Origin: Omnitrophica bacterium GWA2_52_8 | Lineage (GTDB): Bacteria > Omnitrophota > Omnitrophia > Omnitrophales > Aquincolibacteriaceae | NCBI GenBank assembly: GCA_001804025.1 | Contig: MHFC01000109.1 | Coordinates: forward strand, 1 to 18,977 | Length of the DNA stretch: 18,977 bases | Reading direction: 5' to 3' | Shown here: positions 18,001-18,977 of the stretch, piece after piece | How the letters are laid out: each line of letters opens with the position of its first letter | Position numbering within the stretch: position 1 is the stretch's first letter | The notes under the pieces: generated by a model | What the model was told of the DNA's origin: nothing | Database searches by the model: none | Seen by the model: only the letters and a program-made list of their open reading frames with translations | Program-made: the position numbers and the translations under genes

Positions 18001-18977
18001 ACGACGATCTTCCGGTCTGTCGGGGTGCTGTCAGGCGCATCCGCATACTGAAAATCCGCAAACTGAAGCGAGTCGGCTGCAACATTCAAGTCGCGGGCGC
18101 CTTGCCCCACCCACGCATTGCCGATGCTTGCCGTGCTTCCCGAACTGAGCGTTACCATTTGCAGCGGAAGCGACTTGCTCAAATTTTGCTGCAGACTCCC
18201 GACAAAATGCGACCAGACGCCGTTTTCATCGACGTCTGATGTGCTGAGATCATACCAGGTGCCGGCAATATTCTGAATCCGGAGCTGATACCGCTGCCCT
18301 ATTTCACCCTTGGCCGGAAGCGGGCCGGTGATAGTTCCGTATACCGTAAAATCACAAACCGCTGCCGCGCTCGTCTGGCCGTGACAATCTTTGCGGTATC
18401 CCATCGATGAAACAACGTAAGTTTGTGCGGAATCAATGAAGTCATGCGTCAACGGCACGTTCGGGTCCCGCGCCGGGTTTTGCGCCTGGACTTGGTGCTT
18501 CACTTCGGTGACATTGTCCGAAGTGTCCACGGCCTGCACTTTTATTTCATAATTTCCGTTGGGATAAAGGCTCTCAAAATAGGCGTCCAGCGCCGCCATG
18601 TCCCATGAAGCGCGGTATTTACCGTCGGCATCCGCCGCGGTTTTCCGCTGTACCAGTTTTCCGTTGATGTAGAAATCAACGTGTTTAACGGCCCGGTCAT
18701 CCGCGGCTGTCGCAACAATATCGACTTGCCCCGTAAGCACAGCCCCGCTTGCAGGAGAAACGATCTGAAGTGTCGGTGCCACAAATTCCGGAATCCGGCG
18801 TGTGATGCTGCTATGGAGTTTGACGGCGTTTGTGGCGCCCCATACCGTTGTCTGCGCCCCTGCGGCGGTTCCTTTTGCAATTGTAAAAACAAGACGCTGA
18901 CTGGCGATGTCGAATGCCGGGTAGTTACCCAAATCCAGCGTGAGGGTGAAATTGCCGGAGGCATCCAGAATGCTTGC
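1..18977 (-). CDS. Giant multidomain surface protein with FnIII, Ig-like and PKD-like repeats and embedded HExxH peptidase-like modules (partial at both ends)
   Basis: A single minus-strand frame is open across the entire window: 6,325 codons, first complete codon at 18977-18975, last at 5-3, no in-frame stop. No start, stop, signal peptide or anchor lies inside, so both termini are missing. From N to C it carries Ig-like domains, about ten recognisable FnIII domains plus about nine divergent FnIII-like ones, PKD-like and cadherin-like domains, and four copies of a large module, two of which show HExxH followed by a spaced Glu. Linkers of the type DxTxPP/DxTAP separate many domains, as is usual in bacterial FnIII arrays. 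The 16 cysteines I found all lie in eight short-range pairs, which suits disulfides outside the cytoplasm. Inferred role: a secreted or cell-surface adhesive stalk carrying peptidase-like heads, perhaps for contact with or digestion of other cells or polymers. The reading frame is certain; the function is inference. Confidence 0.97.
3..1583 (-). other. Module D: beta domain and helical section, cut by the window edge before the expected HExxH
   Basis: The beta domain (about 1180-1583) has LTLNINITGVSDNGEG, TSLGDYTVVRMVNG, VHLFWLDTDRT and MQIALYEINPNDAHWVAM. The helical section aligns closely with module A: SVNREALVNYLGAIYG / SVNKQSVTEMFAAGWG, QQMFLEKLDMGNGATVKLLG / RDMFLEKLTTGNTQTLNLLG, YQYDGFLWNMQDY / ERYDGILWDLSQY, LAYLLNILKGPLSASKK / WLGQLLNILSGPMSDAKR, and finally KAGRIGEIAPLF / KLSGRFLDLVPML. 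The window ends there. Module D is closer to A than to C in this section. It is probably full length beyond the left edge. Confidence 0.75.
1584..1875 (-). other. Cadherin-like / Big_9-like domain 3
   Basis: About 97 residues: VPVADALARIQMISGEPAAF, RLTGSDPNGKPLTFEIVRQP, YYADQGYSGADSFQYRANNG, DTLTAEIEAVP. The CX6C pair (codons 1716-1718 and 1695-1697, CDAALGAC) sits where it does in copies 1 and 2. It precedes module D and so completes a third PKD / Big_9 / module cassette. Confidence 0.8.
1876..2495 (-). repeat. PKD-like domains 7 and 8, one mosaic with the 4983-5612 repeats
   Basis: Domain 7 (2181-2495, 105 codons) begins SPAVTLSHNAQDKDAAASG, differing from the 4983-5612 pair, but its C-terminal half (LRSVNGGALQQVDSGAGAIR onward to TTVEREVTIEVV) is almost identical to them in protein and DNA. 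Domain 8 (1876-2180) shares the opening style of domain 7 (VTLSHNATDTDAAKSGIQI) but has a diverged C-terminal half (SINNMPRTETEAGTYRYVIR, KNAITEKEVTIEA). Domain 7 is thus a mosaic, consistent with gene conversion or unequal crossing-over between copies. Confidence 0.85.
2496..4982 (-). other. Module C: complete ~830-residue beta-helical module with HExxH peptidase-like region
   Basis: The beta domain (about 4400-4960) has DIDIDFSNDGG, WSVLRVRLDYDI and VIFLGTTDWYYTVIGDL. The helical section (about 3340-4400) has VMTQTVFENLLPSDIKFEII, a CX3C pair (codons 3966-3968 and 3954-3956), LLNAPISSSLKSSIETLV and VLVPLLSKTNP. The peptidase-like region (about 2640-3330) has DYAARFRKAEDLW, GVFLFDFSGAMANGAVG, DTHHGWLDL (His-His 3132-3137), VIVHESGHSLEG and TFENFATYIDHWYED. 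The candidate Glu ligand (2844-2846) is 55 residues after the first His. The tail is YEVEQINARWISG...KATYENLKISRL. Compared with A, Thr replaces the second Glu of the EHYAE motif and the segment between HExxH and Glu is eight residues longer. It is flanked by nearly identical PKD-like repeats. Confidence 0.7.
2997..3011 (-). other. Putative zinc-binding HExxH motif of module C (HESGH)
   Basis: Codons read H-E-S-G-H inside VIVHESGHSLEG, the paralogue of VLIHESAHALD in module A. The upstream His-His (3132-3137) lies 42 residues before it, almost the same spacing as in A (43). The candidate Glu ligand is at 2844-2846. Confidence 0.7.
4961..4998. repeat. GC-rich double palindrome at a domain boundary
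   Basis: Plus strand: a run of eight C (4964-4971), TGC, then six G (4975-4980), able to form a hairpin of six G:C pairs around a 3-base loop. It is followed at once by the perfect 10-base palindrome TTGCCGGCAA (4981-4990). On the coding strand it reads as the flexible linker FAGNPPQGGESGG between the second PKD-like repeat and module C. No other inter-domain linker here looks like this. It may be a remnant of a dispersed palindromic (REP/MITE-like) element accepted in frame, or simply a Gly/Pro linker. Confidence 0.5.
4983..5612 (-). repeat. Near-identical tandem pair of 315-bp PKD-like repeats
   Basis: Two head-to-tail copies, 5298-5612 and 4983-5297, each exactly 105 codons. Both run SPSVNMYHNAVDV, GIQIN, AVTYSATASDPENHDLTWIW, LRSVNGGALQQVDSG, AIRLLDRSETAAGTYRYVIR and TTVEREVTIEV. 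By eye only about five residues differ over the ~95 shared ones, and the DNA is correspondingly close. That is far more similar than any other domain pair in the window, so the duplication or homogenisation is recent. The C-terminal half of a third copy (2181-2495) is equally close. Confidence 0.9.
5613..5944 (-). other. PKD-like domain 4
   Basis: About 110 residues: LTLNADDVDGNTPGAQIYTG, VTYTANITNPGETSD, LTYTWYRKTGVNGG, YYYKVVVSDGTHTVVREAVI, and the linker LPPANQ. It is clearly related to, but well diverged from, the near-identical pair that follows. The extra residues around the W (TWYRKTGVNGGF) and the Y-rich strand mark it as older or separately derived. Confidence 0.75.
5945..6789 (-). 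other. Module B: truncated module lacking the peptidase-like part
   Basis: About 280 residues. The beta domain matches module A (TFVIRDRTAFQGG, IGNFKFDGAHNVLRVKI, HFFIVDGPD, YIGSTTEYEAAWEAEI, LWRALDEFL). The first helices follow, up to IWDTLSSSTRTMFLRKLAPS, the counterpart of SRGMRDMFLEKLTTG in A. About ten residues later (TLGEVGEIISGQIVDIPAAP) the sequence passes straight into a PKD-like domain. The rest of the helical section and the whole HExxH region are absent, yet the frame is intact. This looks like an in-frame deletion or a module copied only in part. It may still fold as a binding domain; no catalytic role is possible from what is seen. Confidence 0.7.
6790..7075 (-). other. Cadherin-like / Big_9-like domain 2
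   Basis: About 95 residues: NEIPEATDIQIETQSENPVL, LEGRDAESGPLTYSVIA, YYPPEDFEGVTGFHYQTND, SSFVTIQVRP. The CX6C pair (codons 6918-6920 and 6897-6899, CNESLGLC) matches copies 1 and 3. The Asp-rich turn is degenerate here (RDAESG instead of SDPDGD). It immediately precedes module B. Confidence 0.7.
7076..7420 (-). other. PKD-like domain 3
   Basis: About 115 residues: FNGHDVDSTRSGIQVYRNTT, LTYTASIEDDG, TRWDWFAAENLLDES, QYVLRVSFGEQTVDN. It fits the family skeleton but has a longer central loop (from the W-D-W to the Q-Y-V-L) than the copies at 4983-5612. It opens the second cassette, followed by a Big_9-like domain and the truncated module B. Confidence 0.6.
7421..7739 (-). other. FnIII domain 10, between modules A and B
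   Basis: After the tail of module A a linker GGDITPP leads into a canonical FnIII: SAIIRWSTNEPADAQVEYG, AQGLSGLQADSVYYYRVRS, KDAAGNLQVSEVRQFRT. Length is about 98 residues. It is the only FnIII domain C-terminal to module A in this window and is closely related in sequence style to those at 10710-11582, so it is likely a relocated stalk copy. Confidence 0.85.
7740..10107 (-). other. Module A: complete ~790-residue beta-helical module with HExxH peptidase-like region
   Basis: The beta domain (about 9740-10107) ends with the marker YLGSTTRWDVAW. A long helical section (about 8600-9740) includes MFLEKLTTGNTQTLNLLGW, ERYDGILWDLSQYDARI and LLNILSGPMSDAKRRSLS. The peptidase-like region (about 7900-8515) shows, in order, GVLIYDLGKGMVSGALGAG, DHHPNWSDLF (His-His codons 8319-8324), HESAHALD (8181-8195 for HESAH) and QEHYAEFVTHLMED. 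The Glu of QEH (codon 8052-8054) is 47 residues after the first His. A beta tail ends it (YELGADGLLDVTL...LTYRNNEII). HExxH plus a Glu about 40-55 residues on is the zinc-ligand pattern of gluzincins such as the lethal-factor-like group. The fold and activity are unproven. Modules B, C and D are paralogous. Confidence 0.7.
8181..8195 (-). other. Putative zinc-binding HExxH motif of module A (HESAH)
   Basis: Codons read H-E-S-A-H inside VLIHESAHALD, a hydrophobic helix start followed by the classic zincin motif. A candidate third ligand is the Glu at 8052-8054 in QEHYAEF. The conserved His-His at 8319-8324 lies 43 residues upstream. The equivalent motif in module C is HESGH. Confidence 0.7.
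10108..10385 (-). other. Cadherin-like / Big_9-like domain 1
   Basis: About 93 residues in the order typical of this family: NHAPVARGIPTVEGDEDRTV, then YLDGSDPDGDEIFYEIVS, SFTPNEDFTGLTSFSYRVGD and VTVTIRV. The D-x-D-G-D and (F/Y)-x-P-x-x-x-(F/Y)-x-G-x-x-(S/G)-F-x-Y motifs are its hallmarks (Ca-binding-type acidic turns). It carries a CX6C pair (codons 10236-10238 and 10215-10217) that recurs at the same place in copies 2 and 3, probably a disulfide. It lies immediately before module A. Confidence 0.8.
10386..10709 (-). other. PKD-like domain 2
   Basis: About 108 residues: SVSLNHNGEDID opening, GTQILAGTEVRFTASINDND, LTWILKRYINGVLEEIYSGTG, then DYRYVLEVTDESGNTGQSEV. This is the same family as the domains at 7076-7420, 4983-5944 and 1876-2495 (opening N-x-x-D-x-D, G-x-Q-I, V-x-(F/Y)-x-A, central W, Y-R-Y-V-L/I-x-V-x-D). 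PKD/REJ-type Ig-fold domains are common in extracellular proteins. It begins the first PKD / cadherin-like / module cassette. Confidence 0.7.
10710..11582 (-). other. Three tandem FnIII domains
   Basis: Copies at about 11293-11582, 11004-11292 and 10710-11003. Motifs are AHVTWNTDEYAKKKIVFG / GLQPETQYYFQIEAED; ARITWNTNEYGQSQVLYG / DDLMPGTEYFFVVRTKD; and AEVSWNLNEPGTGQVFFG / ERLSADTVYYYTVESRD. The linkers are DTDRTAP, DTEGP and a longer SIPPTEAP. Each is about 95 residues, normal for FnIII. They form the last part of the stalk before the first module cassette. Confidence 0.85.
11583..11935 (-). other. Ig/FnIII-like beta domain, atypical
   Basis: About 117 residues with LEVRSDIEFYQSNANIYVKA, DEPVAISVTYWPES, VSDGQGNYELTSELYPLP, EEKYYFYISMIDAGNNIVKY and the linker PEPADTVPP. 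It has the beta-rich character and end linker of its FnIII neighbours but lacks the W near strand B and the usual L-x-P-x-T-x-Y core, so it is kept separate. Role unknown; probably another stalk domain. Confidence 0.5.
11936..12545 (-). other. Two tandem FnIII domains
   Basis: Copies at about 12228-12545 and 11936-12227. The first has RATVNWTTDEPATTEIEYG, HAVELTGLVPGTFFIIRTRD and SGNL. It carries an insertion after EYG (SLAQEGGKYVLKIS) that makes it longer than its neighbours. The second has DEVTVEWTSDGNAASHIEYG, HSQKIENLQANQKYIYRIVS, DGNV and FRT. The W-T-T/S-(D/N)-E/G-x-A-x-x-x-I/V-E-Y-G signature is that of the FnIII subtype common in bacterial surface proteins and near purple-acid-phosphatase domains. 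Confidence 0.8.
12546..14049 (-). repeat. Higher-order FnIII unit 3: F-X-C-Y-Y
   Basis: F (13743-14049) is FnIII with STTIHVNFDEATIHDKIRYR, LSGLSPGTTYEYQVQATN and FQT. X (13440-13742) has VSFNVSISGTGGKSVTYTI, YDFVIIATWADEENN and GSFRTREK. C (13170-13439) has DCVNGRC (CX4C) and VTGLQPQTRYSYTMQVKNRNG. Two Y domains follow (12870-13169 and about 12546-12869), sharing L-F/D-x-M/I-E-V/I-x-x-(S/T)-T-A and E-x-(F/V)-x-V-T, with LNNLIGSTAYSYDIVIT and TNGLAEGTQYQWDLTIT. The Y domain is single in unit 1, absent in unit 2 and doubled here, so domain number varies between units. Confidence 0.65.
14050..14680 (-). other. FnIII domain followed by a PKD-like domain
   Basis: The FnIII (14396-14680) has the pattern GGATISWETNAPANTQVEYS, HSLQLSGLEDNTVYYYRALS, DENG and FQT. 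The following domain (about 14050-14395) has DRDPQAPGIQVYTNTGFTIS, SAHDPDENSWTWELLEYFNG, FVLRVTDGTRTAERR and a DTTPP linker. It is the most N-terminal member of the PKD-like family that recurs between the peptidase-like modules (same N-H/D-x-x-D-x-D, G-I-Q-V/I, S-A-x-D-P-E/D, W-x-W skeleton), here embedded in the FnIII stalk. Confidence 0.7.
14681..15539 (-). repeat. Higher-order FnIII unit 2: F-X-C
   Basis: Three domains. F (15258-15539) has GATISWKNNDKAKGRVFY, ELHEVSLIQLRAEVEYEFYV and SFTTP. X (14970-15257) has LEVFFSASGAGDEAVTYEL, YAYVLTAKANDGHVLGTLTG and FRSR, matching the X domain of unit 1 (VVGQISGEFHSR). C (14681-14969) has the cysteine pair at codons 14823-14825 and 14793-14795 (CX9C, wider than the CX4C of the other C domains), then GLIPNTTYPFRIAVADEKG, close to the unit 1 ending. 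No Y domain follows; a canonical FnIII comes next. Confidence 0.7.
15540..16727 (-). repeat. Higher-order FnIII unit 1: F-X-C-Y
   Basis: Four domains in series. F (16455-16727) is a canonical FnIII with WIQWDTASEATTGRVEL, H-T-V-V-L-S-G-L-x-x-x-T-x-Y-x-Y-K-V and DATGN. X (16125-16454) is divergent, with VYFTTTAPAG, IRYTITSLDGGF and an ending GEFHSR. C (15843-16124) has the cysteine pair DCENNIC, the hydrophobic ending NLQPETTYPFRLWLED and SFTTP. Y (15540-15842) has VDAGNVQPGEYSAVIPVNL, LTVPGLDEETDYEIQI and SFTTLRDTTAP. The L-x-x-x-T-x-Y core places all four in the FnIII-like fold. The F-X-C order recurs in units 2 and 3, so the whole unit was probably duplicated as a block. Confidence 0.7.
16728..17704 (-). 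other. Three tandem bacterial Ig-like domains (B, C, D)
   Basis: Copies at about 17384-17704, 17051-17383 and 16728-17050. They share VTVLAPAEG / ATPASGSIVSG openings, a central Y/F-x-W-D-T motif (HRISWDT, YIYQWDT, YVFDWDT), an N-G-D or D-N-E turn, and an ending such as AVAVDAAGNN. Each is about 105-112 residues, typical for these folds. The block closes with the linker NGDRTPP, after which FnIII domains begin. They are likely rigid spacer or adhesion domains. Copy C has an Asn-rich stretch (NNSVSASNNNINMK) near its end. Confidence 0.75.
17705..18486 (-). other. Unrecognised two-lobed beta region with a cysteine pair
   Basis: About 260 residues between Ig-like domains A and B. It begins with a cysteine pair (codons 18384-18386 and 18354-18356, CX9C), followed by two similar lobes. 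Lobe 1 (about 18080-18353) has TVYGTITG, RYQLRIQN, DVDENGVWSHF, LPLQMVTL and WVGQG. Lobe 2 (about 17720-18060) has IVVKGRILN, YLLKMMD, EADGSFEIPFDI, YPLKFYLARK and LKWGMY. The shared order (xVxGxI, YxLxI, ADG-S/V-F, YPLxF, W-x-G) suggests an internal duplication and recalls carboxypeptidase-regulatory-like beta-sandwich domains. That resemblance is weak and no function is claimed. Confidence 0.5.
18487..18782 (-). other. Bacterial Ig-like domain (Big_7-like), copy A
   Basis: About 98 residues with the pattern of bacterial Ig domains found in surface proteins: an opening IVSPASGAVLTG, then ATAADDRAVKHVDFYING, DGKYRASWD, and PNGNYEIKVQAVDTSDN near the end. The same skeleton (domain-opening P-A-x-G, V-x-F-Y-x-N, W-D-T, N-G-(D/N)-Y/T, A-x-D-x-x-G/D-N) recurs in the three Ig-like domains at 16728-17704. 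Such domains act as structural or adhesive spacers. The family name is from memory of the pattern, not from a profile search. Confidence 0.75.
18783..18977 (-). other. C-terminal end of an unrecognised beta domain, cut by the window edge
   Basis: These first 65 residues contain DASGNFTLTLDLGNYP, LVFTIAKG and VWGATNAVKLHSSI, and then lead into an Ig-like domain. They line up with the end of the region at 17705-18060 (EADGSFEIPFDIDYL, LKFYLARKN, KWGMYTEFTAHSGMI), which is also followed by an Ig-like domain opening with P-A-(S/E)-G. This is therefore the tail of a second copy of that domain, and the array continues beyond the right edge. No family is assigned. Confidence 0.6.

Overview
The whole window is the interior of one gene. 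On the minus strand, the frame whose codons occupy 18975-18977 down to 3-5 is open from edge to edge. I read every in-frame triplet and found no stop. The window therefore encodes at least 6,325 consecutive residues (about 0.7 MDa at 110 Da per residue), with neither the start nor the stop codon present. I see no intergenic gap, RNA gene, promoter, terminator, CRISPR array or insertion sequence. Everything else listed is a domain, repeat or site inside this reading frame, numbered from the N-terminal side (high coordinates) to the C-terminal side (low coordinates).

Layout, N to C. (1) 18977-16728: four bacterial Ig-like domains and an unrecognised two-lobed beta region. (2) 16727-10710: a long stalk of fibronectin type III (FnIII) and divergent FnIII-like domains. 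Part of it is built from a higher-order unit of three to five domains that occurs three times. (3) 10709-3: four copies of a large 'module' (A, B, C, D), each preceded by PKD-like and, in three cases, cadherin-like/Big_9-like domains. A full module is about 790-830 residues: a beta domain, a long helical section, a region with an HExxH motif plus a downstream Glu, and a small C-terminal beta tail. A (10107-7740) and C (4982-2496) are complete. B (6789-5945) stops early and lacks the HExxH part. D (1583-3) runs off the window before its expected HExxH.

Interpretation. The domain mix, the short-range cysteine pairs and the lack of cytoplasmic enzyme domains point to a secreted or surface-anchored giant protein: a long adhesive stalk carrying several metallopeptidase-like heads. 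The HExxH...E arrangement resembles gluzincins, possibly the lethal-factor-like (ATLF/M34) group. That assignment is by motif only. The module as a whole is not a family I recognise and is the best candidate for something undescribed.

Organism. Nothing in the window is a taxonomic marker. Roughly half G+C and an enormous FnIII/Ig/PKD protein fit an uncultivated bacterium. Giant proteins of this kind are known from Omnitrophota and some other environmental phyla, so Omnitrophota is a plausible but unproven guess.
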